Assembly (NCBI RefSeq): GCF_050624435.1
Contig: NC_134532.1
Location: 122,048,070-122,112,069, forward strand
Direction: 5' to 3'
Length of the DNA stretch: 64,000 bases
DNA from: Tenrec ecaudatus
Lineage: Eukaryota > Chordata > Mammalia > Afrosoricida > Tenrecidae
Shown here: positions 26,701 to 35,118 of the stretch, one piece after another
How positions within the stretch are numbered: the stretch's first letter is position 1
How the letters are laid out: every line of letters starts with the position of its first letter
Translations under genes and position numbers: made by a program
The notes under the pieces: generated by a model
Databases searched by the model: none
The model's input: the letters and a program-made list of their open reading frames with translations, nothing else
What the model was told of the DNA's origin: nothing

Positions 26701-29700
26701 GTGCTCTTTTGTACTTTTAAGTACCAGTTCCCTTATTACTGGGTACCCGGTTAGCAAACTGATTTCAAAAATCTCACTTTAATGTTTTGAATAAGGTTTC
26801 AAGGGATAAATTTGTATTGTGTTGTTAATTTACATGTATTTTTTACTAAGTATGTGGGTAAGGACAAAAGTACTGTATTGAAGCTTGGTAGCAATTCATT
26901 GTGATAGTATGATTTCAGTAAAGGGAATAAATGCTTTAAAGACAAAACCAAAGTAGTAACTGAACTTACTAGTGATTGAATTTACATCAGCATGCGGCAT
27001 TAAAGTCGAAATAACTTCACTTTTCTGTTTCTAAAGTATTGATTCAATCAAAGCATGTATTATTTCTTTGCAATATAAAGTATTTTTCACACTATGCATA
27101 TTATAAGACATCAGGATCTGAAGAAAATTTCATGCTAGCATCTGTTCTAGACAATGTTGGTGCAATGCAGTGAGATTAAAAAACTTTGCCATGTTCCCAG
27201 TCATTTTACAGTAGTAAACACAAGGACTTCGAACCAATTCAAACCAATTCTGTTAAGACTTAGAAAGCAAAACCTGAACAGACCCAATAATTTTCAGTTG
27301 GGTGATCTGGATCCCTAACTAGAATGGAAGAAAATTACAGGTGGAAGTCTCAGAATGGGAGGCTCAAAAAAGTGAAATCTCAGGAGCCTATTGAGTGACA
27401 CTGGATTATGGCCAGGGCTATAGAGAGTGACACATTCAAAGCAGAGCCATTGGTGGCCACCTTTGAGCCAGGCACCGTTAAGTGGGTTTTCACTCAGCTG
27501 ATCAAGATATGAGTTGTTATGTAATATATATATACTGCCATTGTTTTCTAATAGGGATATTAAGTTTCTAGTAGGCTTTAATGCGTTTGTAGTAGTAGCA
27601 TATTAGAAAATCCAACTGTAAAAGTAAATGATAATTTATCTCTTTAACAGTGCAACAGGACAAACCATTAAAATGCAGACAGAAAACTTGCGTGTTGTTT
27701 ATTATGTCAACAAGGACTTTAAAAATGAATATAAAGGGATGTCATTACAAAAAATAGAAAAGAATGTTGAAGAAGATTATGTGACTAATATTCGAAATAA
27801 TTGCTGGAAAGAGCGACAACAAAGTATGTGTATCAAATGTTTAAAATTTTTGAAACTTATTCTGTGTCTTAGAATTGCTTGTTACAGATTTTCCTGCTCA
27901 AAAAATGTTTTGGAATTCCTTGGAACATAGTAGGGTCCAATACTTAATGAGATCAGTATGTTCAGACACAGGTGACCTAACACTGCATTTGACACATGAT
28001 AAGGAGCTAATAAACAATACTTACGTTACTGCTGTTATTGTCAGCATCCATTTAGTTGAAAATGATTAGTGAAGAATACCCTGGTGGCCCCATCAGGGAG
28101 TCCCAGTGTTGTAGTGGTTATAGTTGGGCCGCAGTCTGCGTGGTTGGCAGTTTGAAACCACCATCAGCTTCTTGGGCTTTCTGCTCCCATAAATAGTTAC
28201 AGCCTCAGAAACCCGCAGGGGTCACTATGAGTCAGCATTGATTCGGTGGCAGTTTGGTTTTTGAGTTTGGTTCTCCCAGGTAAGTGTTGAACAGCTTACT
28301 ATTACTACAGGGGGTGTAGTTCTAGCATACCAGCCGCTCCAAGGAGGAAGGAAGAAGCTTTGGAGAGTGTTGGGTACCATTGAGACAGCTCCAACTCATG
28401 TACAACACATTGAAACCCTACCCCGTGGATACAGTTGTTAAATCCTAGCCTGGTAGAGTGGGTACGCGTCATATCTGGAGGCTTTTACTAGTGGGAACCA
28501 CGCGTGTGAGTACAATTGGAATGTGCTCGTGCCTGATGCACCTAAGTCAAGCCTTTTACTTGAGCCATCGTTTTCAGAAAGTAGCTGATTTTGTGGCCCC
28601 TTTCTTTTTATTGTGTCGTCCCTAATGGTGCCTCCCCTTTAGAAATGTCCATGAACAGTGGCATGTAGAGAGAGTCCGGAGTAGGGGTGGGATGGATATT
28701 TCCAAGAAGCATATTTGATTTCTTGTTGATTTATTATTGGTAATGCTAGCCATACGCTAAAGGAAGCCCAGAAGCATGTGCTCACTGAATGCCACCTTTA
28801 AGACTGCTGAGCTTTTTCCTTTGTTGTGTTCCTTTAACATGGTCACTACTACAATTTTTTAATTGTAGTAAAATAACAGAAGTTTAATTTTTCTGTGTAA
28901 GCCTTGGGGTAGTTAACTTGAACCCTGAAGAAAACATAGCAGACATATCCACTGCCACTAATAAATGGCATGTGATCTCCTAAGAACAAGAGGTTTCACA
29001 TGCAGCTTCTGAGCAGTGAGTTTTTTAAAGCTATTGAGAGGAATGGAGGATACGGGCTGTGGTGTGAGTTGCTAGGACTCTGTCCTGTTTCTTTTCCATG
29101 GCAGCTCTGTTTGTTTGTTTTTTGTTTTTTTTTTAACAATTTATTGGGGCTGATACAATTCTTTTCACAGTTCATACATATACATACATCAATTGTATAA
29201 AGCACATCTGTACAGTCTTTGCCCTAATCATTTTTTTCTCTTTTCTTCTTTTACATTTTATTAGGGACTCAAACAACTCTTACCACAATCCATACATATA
29301 CATACATCAATTGTATAAAGCACATCCATACATTCCCTGCCCCAATCATTCTCAAGGCATTTGCTCTCCACTTAAGCCCCTTGCATCAGGTCCTCTTTCC
29401 CCCCCCCCTCCCTCCCCATTCCCCCCTCCCTCATATGCCCTTGGTAATTTATACATCGTTATTTTGTCATATCTTGCCCTATCTGGAGTCTCCCTTCCCC
29501 CGTTCTCTGCTGTCCCTCTCCCAGGGAAGAGGTCACATGTGGATCCTTGTAATCAGTTCCCCCTTTCCAACCCACTCACCCTCCACTCTCCCAGCATCGT
29601 CCCTCACACCCTTGGTCCTGAAGGTATCATCCACCCTGGATTCCCTGTACCTCCAACCCTCATATGTACCAGTGTACAGCCTCTGTCCTATCCAGCCCTG

Positions 29701-30352
29701 CAAGGTAGAATTCGGTTCATGGTAGTTGGGGGGAGGAAGCATCCAGGATCTGGGGGAAAGCTGTGTTCTTCATCGGTACTACCTCACACCCTAATTAACC
29801 CATCTCCTCTCCTAAACCCCTCTATGAGGGGAACTCTATTGGCCGACACTTGGGCCTTGGGTCTCCACTCTGCACTTCTCCCTTCATTTAATATGATATA
29901 TATACACATATATACACATACATACACACACTTATATCTTTTTTTTTTTGCATGATGCCTTATACCTGGTCCCTTGGGCACCTCGTGATTGCACTGGCCG
30001 GTGTGCTTCTTCCATGTGAGCTCTGTTTGTTTTACACGGAGACTTCAGAACAAGAAATACATGCGGGAAGATTTTTCCATTTTTTAGAAATAGTACTTGT
30101 TTTTCCTTCTTTATTTTAAAGAGCTAATAGAAATATATTGAAGGGCTTCAATGAAGCATCATTGGATAGTTACACTTGGATGATATGAAGTATCAGTTAA
30201 TGAATAAAAATGTTCTGTTGTTAACAGAAACCGAGATGCTATATGCAGCGAAAGTGTACCGCGATGATAGACTTCGAAGGAAGGCAGATGCGCTAAGCAT
30301 GGACAACTGCAAAGAACTAGAGCGACTAACCAGTATCTATAGAGGGGGATGA
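8576..30352 (+). CDS. DNAJB14: DNAJB14, DnaJ homologue subfamily B member 14, exons 2-8 (exon 1 outside window)
   Basis: DNAJB14 is an ER tail-region-anchored J-protein whose cytosolic J domain recruits HSC70 for membrane-protein folding and ER-associated degradation, alongside its paralogue DNAJB12. The coding join is 8576-8747, 16609-16754, 21510-21695, 24199-24293, 26519-26628, 27651-27823 and 30228-30352. All introns are GT-AG and all phases close. The 1007 coding bases plus the 133 coded by mammalian exon 1 give 379 residues, the human length. In that numbering the J domain is residues 108-172 with HPD at 136-138, the Gly/Phe-rich linker is about 160-245, one transmembrane helix is about 248-265, and the C-terminal DUF1977-type luminal domain follows. 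No stop or frameshift is visible. Exon 1, with the N-terminal helices and the promoter, lies before position 1. Confidence 0.95.
8748..10061. other. DNAJB14 intron 2, first part, no recognised element
   Basis: This is AT-rich intron sequence with a C-rich run near 9460-9469. I see no exon, RNA gene or nameable repeat here. Confidence 0.4.
10062..10145. mobile_element. About 80-bp hairpin MITE, copy 1
   Basis: Arms at 10079-10100 (GCTTCAAGTTCATGGGAAAT...) and 10117-10140 (TTTTCCATGAGCTTTTTTGA) are inverted repeats around the centre GGAATTAAAATGACTT. The same pattern occurs near 13965, 20596 and 53441. This is the layout of short non-autonomous mariner-type elements. It lies in an intron of DNAJB14 and would fold as a hairpin in the transcript. 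Confidence 0.55.
10166..10372 (+). repeat. AfroSINE-type tRNA-derived SINE
   Basis: The SINE starts GGAGCCCTGGTGGTGTACTG (an A-box-like head with TGGTGTA.TGGTTA). A B-box-like GCAGTTCAAAGCC follows, then a tRNA-unrelated body with GACTCGGAAGCTCACAG and CCTGTCCCATAGAGTCACTAT. It ends ...CAACTCAGTGGCAATGAACTTGG. This gives the general structure for all copies listed below: RNA polymerase III promoter head, about 200 bp, no coding capacity, restricted to Afrotheria. Confidence 0.8.
10373..11473. other. DNAJB14 intron 2, no firm element
   Basis: This is mostly unremarkable intron sequence. Around 10915-11035 there are faint SINE-like words (TATCTTGGTGGTTAGCATG) but no B box or body, so no copy is called. 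Confidence 0.35.
11474..11661 (+). repeat. AfroSINE-type SINE, diverged
   Basis: The head GGAGCCCCAAGACATG.GG is damaged. The middle has GCTGCTAGTCCAAAGGTC and CAGCTGCTGAGGGAGAAAGA. The end has GAGTCACCACGAGTTGGAAT and CAACTTGACGGT. Orientation is +. Confidence 0.7.
11971..12888 (+). mobile_element. Mariner element, family A copy 1, internally deleted
   Basis: The inverted termini are about 25 bp. The right end TTGGGGGGAATGCCCCTTGTA mirrors the diverged left end starting TAGGAGGTGG. A mariner transposase remnant lies inside. The N-terminal HTH part at about 12191-12345 reads [16 protein letters not shown] and [18 protein letters not shown]. The middle, with the first catalytic Asp, is deleted. 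A later region gives [13 protein letters not shown], and out of frame near 12608-12645 the [11 protein letters not shown] motif with the third catalytic Asp. It is not autonomous. The closest relative in the window is 24541-25757. Confidence 0.75.
12889..13200. other. DNAJB14 intron 2, no recognised element
   Basis: Plain intron sequence lies between the mariner and the second SPIN-like element. Confidence 0.4.
13209..13411 (+). mobile_element. SPIN-like non-autonomous hAT element, copy 2
   Basis: The element begins CAGTGGCTCTCCACCTTCCT and ends GGTTGAGAACCACTG. The flanks TTTTAGGG (13201-13208) and TTTTACAG (13412-13419) are the 8-bp duplication with two differences. The interior CGACCCTTTAATACAGTTCC and TTCGTTGCTACTTCATAA blocks match the left SPIN end, and CGACCCACAGG matches the right end. 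A C14 run lies near 13363. This is the best-preserved SPIN copy here. Confidence 0.85.
13420..13964. other. DNAJB14 intron 2 with a short ATCC/AACC microsatellite
   Basis: Imperfect ATCC and CAAC units occur at about 13660-13712 (CTATCCATCCATAC..., AACCAACCAACCAAC). The rest shows nothing I can name. Confidence 0.5.
13965..14030. mobile_element. About 80-bp hairpin MITE, copy 2 (decayed)
   Basis: ATGCTTCCAAGAAAATGGAA on the left and GGATTTTTCCATGAACTTTG on the right are the inverted arms. The element is shorter and more diverged than copy 1. Confidence 0.45.
14388..14602 (+). repeat. AfroSINE-type SINE
   Basis: The head GGGGCAGAAGGGTTACATG is damaged. The B-box region has GGTCAGCAGTTTGTAGCCACC. 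The body has GGCTCCACAGGAGAAAAAGG, and the end has CCAGAATTGACATGATAGCA and GTGAGCTTGGTTCGG. Orientation is +. Confidence 0.7.
15225..15330 (+). repeat. L2 LINE 3' end
   Basis: The stretch has the conserved L2 tail: AGGCAGGGACTGTTCTCTG, TTGTTCACTGATGTACCCCC, then GGACATAGTTGGTGCTCAAT and AAATGTTAG. A second short tail-like piece (ACACAGTAGGTGTTCTATAA) lies at 15148-15172. Both are old mammal-wide repeats. Confidence 0.65.
15331..16608. other. DNAJB14 intron 2, 3' part
   Basis: This contains an L2/MIR-like word block (TACTGAGTGCCTACATGTGCC, 15593-15613), a short CA repeat (15815-15838) and a tandem CATAGGCTCA triplication at about 16119-16147. The intron ends in a CTTGTTCACAG acceptor. No gene is seen. 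Confidence 0.45.
16609..16754 (+). CDS. DNAJB14: DNAJB14 exon 3, J domain with HPD motif
   Basis: Residues 102-151. The protein reads [18 protein letters not shown], then [17 protein letters not shown] and APGATDAFK. The HPD tripeptide (136-138) that stimulates the HSP70 ATPase is intact, as are helix II basic residues [10 protein letters not shown]. The acceptor is TTCACAG and the donor is GTAAAGTA. The exon ends one base into Lys151. Confidence 0.95.
16755..19185. other. DNAJB14 intron 3, first part, no recognised element
   Basis: This is AT-rich intronic sequence. A short TA/TG run lies at about 19170-19188. I see no exon, RNA gene or nameable repeat. Confidence 0.4.
19188..19402 (-). repeat. 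AfroSINE-type SINE, antisense
   Basis: The antisense order is visible: TGCTGTTAGATGCCGTTGAG at the left, CCCTATAGGGTTTTCTAGG, AAATCTTTAAGGGAGCGGA, then ACGGTTCAAACCACCATTC (the B box reversed). A (GA)n tract follows at 19447-19461. Confidence 0.65.
20596..20675. mobile_element. About 80-bp hairpin MITE, copy 3
   Basis: GGTCTTACAAAAATTTATGG on the left and GTTTTCCATGAGCTTTTTTG on the right are inverted arms around a core ending CTTATCTTTTAATCCC. It is inserted in the L1 remnant. Confidence 0.55.
20694..20803 (+). repeat. Minisatellite, about 40-bp unit, 2.7 copies
   Basis: The units start CTGTGTGATATTGG at 20694 and 20734, and a third starts near 20773. Each contains GTAGGACAGATA and CACATGTAT or TACATGTAT. 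Units 1 and 2 differ by only a few bases, so the duplication is younger than the surrounding L1 fossil. Confidence 0.8.
21510..21695 (+). CDS. DNAJB14: DNAJB14 exon 4, end of J domain and Gly/Phe region
   Basis: Residues 151-213. The protein reads [20 protein letters not shown] (helix III and IV of the J domain), then [39 protein letters not shown] and SS. The acceptor is CTTTTCAG and the donor is GTACTTCA. The exon ends with one base of Gly213. Confidence 0.94.
21965..22600 (-). repeat. Pyrimidine-rich interspersed repeat-like block, unclassified
   Basis: Two partly similar C/T-rich halves (about 22020-22110 and 22320-22450) share CCCTTGT, CTTGG.(A/G)TCTA and CTCTGCTCTGCTCCCTTGTT-like words. 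The stretch near 22438-22480 resembles 1-60 of the window. It is probably an old LTR or LINE-tail fragment in intron 4. It has no coding signal. Confidence 0.3.
22890..22970 (+). mobile_element. Poly(A) retroelement family, copy B (3' stub)
   Basis: Only the last about 80 bp remain: AATTGATGTGTGGAATGTTA, TAAGAGCTCCCC, then GGATTTAATTAAAAAAAAAA. The AATAAAATG block is replaced by a C-rich interruption. Confidence 0.5.
22971..24198. other. DNAJB14 intron 4, 3' part, no recognised element
   Basis: AT-rich intron DNA with nothing I can name. It ends with the TTTCATAG acceptor of exon 5. Confidence 0.4.
24199..24293 (+). CDS. DNAJB14: DNAJB14 exon 5, His/Arg-rich linker
   Basis: Residues 213-244. 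The protein reads [20 protein letters not shown], then [11 protein letters not shown]. This is the charged cytosolic linker just before the transmembrane helix. The acceptor is TTCATAG and the donor is GTATGTTT. The exon ends on a codon boundary. A histidine cluster (HQHQHRH) is kept. Confidence 0.93.
24541..25757 (+). mobile_element. Mariner element, family A copy 2, near full length but dead
   Basis: The termini AGGGCCCCCTTCTCCCCCC at the left and TTTTGGGGGAGGATACTCCT at the right are inverted, each with a TA at its edge (24541, 25756). The transposase remnant holds the pattern of a DD34D enzyme. [13 protein letters not shown] (first Asp) and [15 protein letters not shown] [12 protein letters not shown] lie in frame at 25117-25542. 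Out of frame are CYHDNALAH (second Asp, about 25452-25478) and [11 protein letters not shown] (third Asp, about 25540-25572). Stops and shifts inactivate it. It lies in DNAJB14 intron 5. Confidence 0.8.
25758..26175. other. DNAJB14 intron 5 with a short antisense SINE scrap
   Basis: At 25838-25885 TGCCAACTCTGACTCATAGC and AACCCTGTGTGC are the end of an antisense SINE whose body is lost. I see nothing else. Confidence 0.45.
26176..26384 (+). repeat. AfroSINE-type SINE
   Basis: GGAGGCCTGGTGGCGTAGTG at the head, GGCGGTTCAAATCCATCAGC at the B box, TGCCGTCTCAGAAACCCACA in the body and GATTTGACTTGATGACAGTG at the end. It ends 134 bp before DNAJB14 exon 6. Confidence 0.82.
26519..26628 (+). CDS. 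DNAJB14: DNAJB14 exon 6, transmembrane helix
   Basis: Residues 245-281. The protein reads [20 protein letters not shown], then [18 protein letters not shown] run of about 18 hydrophobic residues (about 248-265) forms the single ER-membrane anchor. The acceptor is TTTGTATAG and the donor is GTAAGTAG. The exon ends two bases into Ser281. Confidence 0.94.
27651..27823 (+). CDS. DNAJB14: DNAJB14 exon 7, DUF1977 domain first part
   Basis: Residues 281-339. The protein reads [20 protein letters not shown], then [20 protein letters not shown] and [17 protein letters not shown]. This is the conserved luminal DUF1977-type region shared with DNAJB12. The acceptor is CTTTAACAG and the donor is GTATGTGT. 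Two substitutions against the human protein as I remember it (G to A at 282 and L to S near 317) are conservative in context. Confidence 0.93.
28097..28275 (+). repeat. AfroSINE-type SINE
   Basis: GGAGTCCCAGTGTTGTAGTG at the head, GGCAGTTTGAAACCACCATC at the B box and GTCACTATGAGTCAGCATTG near the end. Scrambled SINE words also occur at about 28318-28420, in both orientations, without a full copy. Confidence 0.75.
29118..30018 (-). mobile_element. Poly(A) retroelement family, copy D, antisense, with duplicated 3' end
   Basis: The element reads antisense from its poly(T) side. The 3' end block (ATTTATTGGGGCTGATACAA ... TACATCAATTGTATAAAGC ... TTTGCCCTAATCATT) occurs at 29130-29232 and again at 29260-29350, a tandem duplication of the element's last about 110 bp. 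The body follows with the C-rich tract at 29401-29430 and TCTGTACCAGTGTACA-like words. An identical 14-bp AGCTCTGTTTGTTT lies at 29103-29116 and 30019-30032, the probable target-site duplication. It is 5'-truncated and lies in DNAJB14 intron 7. Confidence 0.75.
30228..30352 (+). CDS. DNAJB14: DNAJB14 exon 8, C-terminus and stop
   Basis: Residues 339-379. The protein reads [20 protein letters not shown], then [20 protein letters not shown] and G. The TGA stop is at 30350-30352. The acceptor is TTGTTAACAG. The end differs from the human LTSLYKGG only by conservative changes. Confidence 0.94.
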
Positions 30353-31703
30353 ACTGGAGTTTTATTTATACCTGTTAGCACATTTTTCTCTTTTTTCTGT
30401 AAGTAAATTTAGTTTCATCATGAGAGCGGAAGAAAAAGATTTGATATTAAAAAATTAACTGAATAGTTGCTTCCTGAACTCTTGGACTGCTTATGACATT
30501 ACTGGTTCCTTTAAATAGTAAGAAAACGAGAACTGAAATTAGTATTTTAATTATGCTTCTGCATTTATTTTCATGTCAAAAGCTTGTATGATTTCTAACT
30601 GAAAATGTCTCAACAGAGGATTATCACACCTATAGCGATTTCTAGTTCTAGTAATTCTCTACTTTCCCCCTTGTCATGTAAATGTTTATATGATGATCAT
30701 TTTGTGTACATACAAGTATTGCCTTTTAATTTAAATGCTTTAAATGTTTAGCTCCATGAGATACTCAACTTAGGTTGATGGCGTAAATACTATATGACAA
30801 TTACATTTTCCTTGTTAGGTGTCAAATGTGTGGAGTTTAAACAAGGAAACTTCAAAATAAGAGAAGCAAAAATCGTTTATGTAAAATCTTTTAGCATTAC
30901 CAACTTAGAAGGAATTGATATTTTCAAATATTGCCATTATACTCCAAAATAGGTATATTGAGATAGATGAACTGGTATAGAGTATCAGTTTGCTATTTAG
31001 TTTTATGAATTGCTAAGCCATGCATACAAATGAGATGCTATACACTGATAGATTTTAAAGAAAATATAAGGAAATGACTATATAAATATTAAGCTAAGAG
31101 GGTTTTCAACAGTAAATTGCAGGTATGTCTTACTCAATCCCAATATTTCAAAGGCCCCCAAATGGTCATTTGTGTATCTTTAAAAGCTGCTAGAATTTCT
31201 GATGAAGAGGACCCACCTAAATTTCCCTCCTATGAAAATGTGTACTTTCTTAGTGGTCTTTTTAGCAGAATCTCAAACTAAATGGATTCTTCTACAAATA
31301 AGTAGTAAAAGAAATTACTACATAAGTCACGCTTTGTGCCTTTCCAGCCCATTGCCAATTCTAAACACGTGATGAGGTTTCAGTACACCTATCTTATTCG
31401 GAGCATGATCTATTCAGCCACATGCAACGGTGAACAAAAATGCAGCATCAGGTAGAACAGTCATTTATAGCAACTCATTCTTAAACATTCCCGAGCTAAA
31501 ATCTGACCACCAGTGAGTAATTCAGTTACTCTCATAAGAATATGCTCCTTGTAATTAAATACATAATTTAAATTAGGAAAATCAGGTGGAAATAAAATGT
31601 GTGGTACCTGCATATTGAGTAAGAAACTACTTGATTTCTAGTCTTCTCTGTTTAACAGTTAAAATATTTTAATTATTTTTCTTTATACTAAGTTAATGGA
31701 ACA

Positions 31704-31706
<3 letters not shown>

Positions 31707-31762
<56 letters not shown>
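31707..31762 (+). repeat. (TG)28 microsatellite in the DNAJB14 3' UTR
   Basis: There are 56 bases of uninterrupted GT dinucleotides, followed by GTACACGTGTACGCGTGTGT. The alternating purine-pyrimidine tract is thus about 75 bp. In RNA this is a UG repeat. Confidence 0.97.
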
Positions 31763-31764
<2 letters not shown>

Positions 31765-33599
31765 ACGTGTACGCGTGTGTGCCGGATGTGGTGGTAGTGT
31801 TCTTTTGGTTTAAAGATTATTTTTGAATGTGGTTAATTAATGACATGTCTTGACTAAAACTTCTAAAATGACCATTTTCTCCTTGAAAAAGGTGTTCTCT
31901 TTTATCCCTTTTCCTAGGTGAATCAGTGAAAATGCCTGATTGAATTAGGTTCAACTAACAAGTCCCAGGAAAACCGGACATCTTAACCATTTTTTCGTAG
32001 ACCCTTAACCTTTAAAAGAAATAGCGATTCTTAAGAGATAACTATGATTTTAAATGCGCTCTTGAAATGTTACAATGAGTTTTTTTATTGATAATTTCTA
32101 ATAAATTTTCAAAGCTCATATGCATCAGAGAATTTATAAAAACCTTTCATCCATTTACTTTTCCAGTTTTAAGGCAAGTTTACACTATTATGGTTACTGC
32201 TTAGTTGGACTGAACTCTTTTCCCAGAGTCTTGACTTTACATTGATACAGGTGTTAACCAGGAAAAGTTGTCTATCATGAACTCATACACAGTTTTGAGG
32301 CAGTATTATAATTCAGTTCCACTGTTGCATTCCACCTCATATCATAAAATGTTAGAGAAAATAGTTTGATAAAATTCTCAAACAACTGGGAAATGCCTGA
32401 CAGTTCTATAATTTAAGCCACATATAAAGATGGAATCTTGAATGTTATTTACATCTTGGTTGAAGAAGCCAAATGTCTTAGAATGTTGGGTTAATTCTAC
32501 AAAATAAGAAGCTTTTAGCCATCTTGCGATATAAGATTTTCATGTTTGCTACGTGTTTATAATATAGGTCAAGATTTTGCATATTTTTAAGCCAGCTGAG
32601 TTTTATAATATGTGTTTTAATTCCTTTTACAAATCCCACAAACATTGTCTTTGTGAAGGTTAAGGGAAGAGAGAAATAGTTAGCAATCTTATTTTCCTAC
32701 TTTTGATTCTTTTGCCCCCAAATAAGCTGGTGCTAATTAATTATAATTTTTAGAATTTTAAAAATCAAACCTGAGCATTTCATTCTGAAAATGAGAGGTT
32801 TCCAGCTATAATCCACCTGATATACAAACAAACAAAAAAGAAAGTTTATTTTGGAGCATTCTGATTTGAATTAAGGACTTGTTCCATTACCTGCTTACTT
32901 ATGAATTACAGCTTTTCTTATGAATTAGAAAAGTAAGTCCTTGGCACCAGTAGGCCAGTGTACCAAAATACTTTGATCTGGTGGCAGCTCGGTTAGTCAC
33001 AGGAACAGGAAGGTGGTTTGGCGGCCCTGTACTTCAACCATTCTTTTATGCTTATTCGTTCTTCAGTTCCAATAACTAATATGGAAAATAGTTACTGAGA
33101 GAAATGACTAATCTCTTGATTTCCTTCCATTAGTCTGTATTATTTTGAAATGCAGTGATCATTTTTAATGTGACATGTTAATATTGCTAAATAATACATT
33201 TCTACCTAATTTTATTAAATAACACCCCCCCCCCCCCAACCTGTGAATGACAGTTAAACATTTAAGGTTGAGACCTGAGGACCAAATGAGCCATCTTTCT
33301 AGTTAAACCGTCAGTCGTATGTAAAAGGACCTAATGATTGAAAGCAGAGTCTGTGCATTTATTAAGCTTCCCTATATGTGGCTACCCCAATCTATACCGA
33401 ATGAGACAGACTGAAAGAGGATTCCATAGCTTTGCATTTCCATATTTGAATAGAAAACCTTGTGAAAAATGAACATTAACCCTAAATCGTTACTGTTTTT
33501 TAAATAATGGGAAAACCTCCTTGTCTGTTGGCCGAGTTGAGCCTACTCACCAGCTATAAGCCATACAATTCTGTACAGAACAAAAACGAAGCAGGAGTC

Positions 33600-33757
33600 T
33601 GACAGGGAAACCTGTGTCCATGAACTCCACTCCCGCTCAGCGCAACCCCAGAGGAAGGACACGGGCCGCCCGTAAGTTTCCCGGCCCAGCCAGCTGTACA
33701 GAGCCACTGCTGGGTTCCAACCATTAACCTTTTCGTCCACTTTCATCAATATTGCCA
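33600..33757 (-). repeat. Possible old antisense SINE in the DNAJB14 3' UTR
   Basis: Words such as CAGCGCAACCCCAGAGGA, GTAAGTTTCCCGGCC and AGCCACTGCTGGGTTCCAAC follow the order of an antisense AfroSINE, but with many gaps. Low certainty. Confidence 0.35.
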
Positions 33758-34985
33758 GAGCTCCTCAGTCTTGCAATCACTTCCAAGGTTTTCTTTATCC
33801 TACTTGTTAATTACAAAGAAAAAGTGGACAGTGAGGCTTTTCAAGCAATTCTTGCACATCCCTTTAATAATCTGGCAGGTGACACGGTCCTGGAATTTAG
33901 ACTTCCTTTTTGATTTCATTACTATTCCATAGGAATTTTCATAGAAATGGAAACATTTCTCAAGACAAATTCCAAATCTCCTTATATTAAGGATTATGTA
34001 AACACTTTTTTTTTAATTCCAAGTGTAATTATTTCCTATTGAGACACAATTTTTTTTTCATTTAACTCGATTATCTGCTGGTGTTGGGGCCAATAGATCT
34101 GTGAGTGCTTTGTGGATGTATGTGTCCATATATAGATCTCTATTTTTCTCCCAGCTGATACCTCAAATGTGTACTTGTTTAATATATACTGCCCTGTTTG
34201 CAGAGTGCAGGGCTTCCATTAGCAGTGGGTACTCTATTTCTAACTTTGAAATTAGTCCACAGCATTTTGTTGGTATGAATGCTTCCTGTTGATTCCTCTT
34301 TCTGTGCTAATATACACCTCCCTATTGGAAGGCCCCTACTTCAAAGATAATTGCACTTTCCTGGATTTAGCGTCTGTGGAACTATGGAAGGGTAAGAAGC
34401 GTTTCTTTAAATGCCACGGTTTAGTGAGTTATTAAAAACGGAGATTCCCGTTGCCAAGAAGTCTACGAACAGCGTAGCAATGACACCTGGCATACATGTA
34501 ACTTTCAGCTCAGCAGTCAGGACATTCCAGTGTGATACTCGACTGTACCATTTTAGAGCGTCATTAATCTAATAGAGATTGTCGAGGGCATTGGCAGGTT
34601 TTCATCATCAGTTTCTAAATGAACTGTTTGAATTGGATGACCATTGTCAGTGGGAAAAAAAAACTCATACCGAAATTATACGTTGTTGGTTATTTATGTT
34701 AAGAAATGCTTCTTAATTACTTTTGTTTCTTGGCGTATTAATGACTTTTGGATTGCTACATGAGAATTCTGTTCCTCTTAAAGTTTAATTTATATGTTTA
34801 ACAATGTGCAGGTAATTTTCAAGGTCTGATGGAATTTTAATGGAAGCCTTGTACAAATTAAATGAAGTTAAACCAGTGAAGATCTTAATTTATTTGTCTA
34901 TAGTGCATTCAGGATTATGCAATTAGGTTTAAAACCTCAATGTCTGACTTGTAAAATATTTAATGTTATATCAGACTTATATAAA

Positions 34986-34991
34986 AATAAA
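34986..34991 (+). terminator. DNAJB14: Candidate poly(A) signal 1 of DNAJB14
   Basis: AATAAA within TATAAAAATAAAATTTTCTG. A GT-rich stretch follows (TTTTCTGTGTC). Confidence 0.55.
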
Positions 34992-35112
34992 ATTTTCTGT
35001 GTCAGAACTCTGTTTAAGAAAATGGCATTTGATTTTTACTGAATGTTCTGCTCAGTGACTTATGATGAATTATGCATTGTCTTTCAGATTCTGTAGTTTC
35101 TCTCAATATATG

Positions 35113-35118
35113 AATAAA
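35113..35118 (+). terminator. DNAJB14: Candidate poly(A) signal 2 of DNAJB14
   Basis: AATAAA in ATATGAATAAAAAAGTC, followed by TTGTTTTGCC within 40 bp. Repeat-rich intergenic DNA begins beyond it. Confidence 0.55.

Larger units (their letters stand above)
30353..35118 (+). other. DNAJB14: DNAJB14 3' untranslated region
   Basis: This is about 4.8 kb of AT-rich sequence with no splice acceptor-exon pair and almost no interspersed repeats. Its low repeat density compared with the introns fits a conserved long 3' UTR. It holds many ATTTA-type words, a TG repeat (31707-31762) and a C-run (33222-33238). It ends at AATAAA signals at 34986 and 35113. The end site is inferred. Confidence 0.7.

Noticed and set aside
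29311..29955. 214-codon + strand reading frame
   Set aside because: It is antisense to retroelement copy D and runs through its C-rich tract. The Pro/Ser-rich product is a composition artefact.
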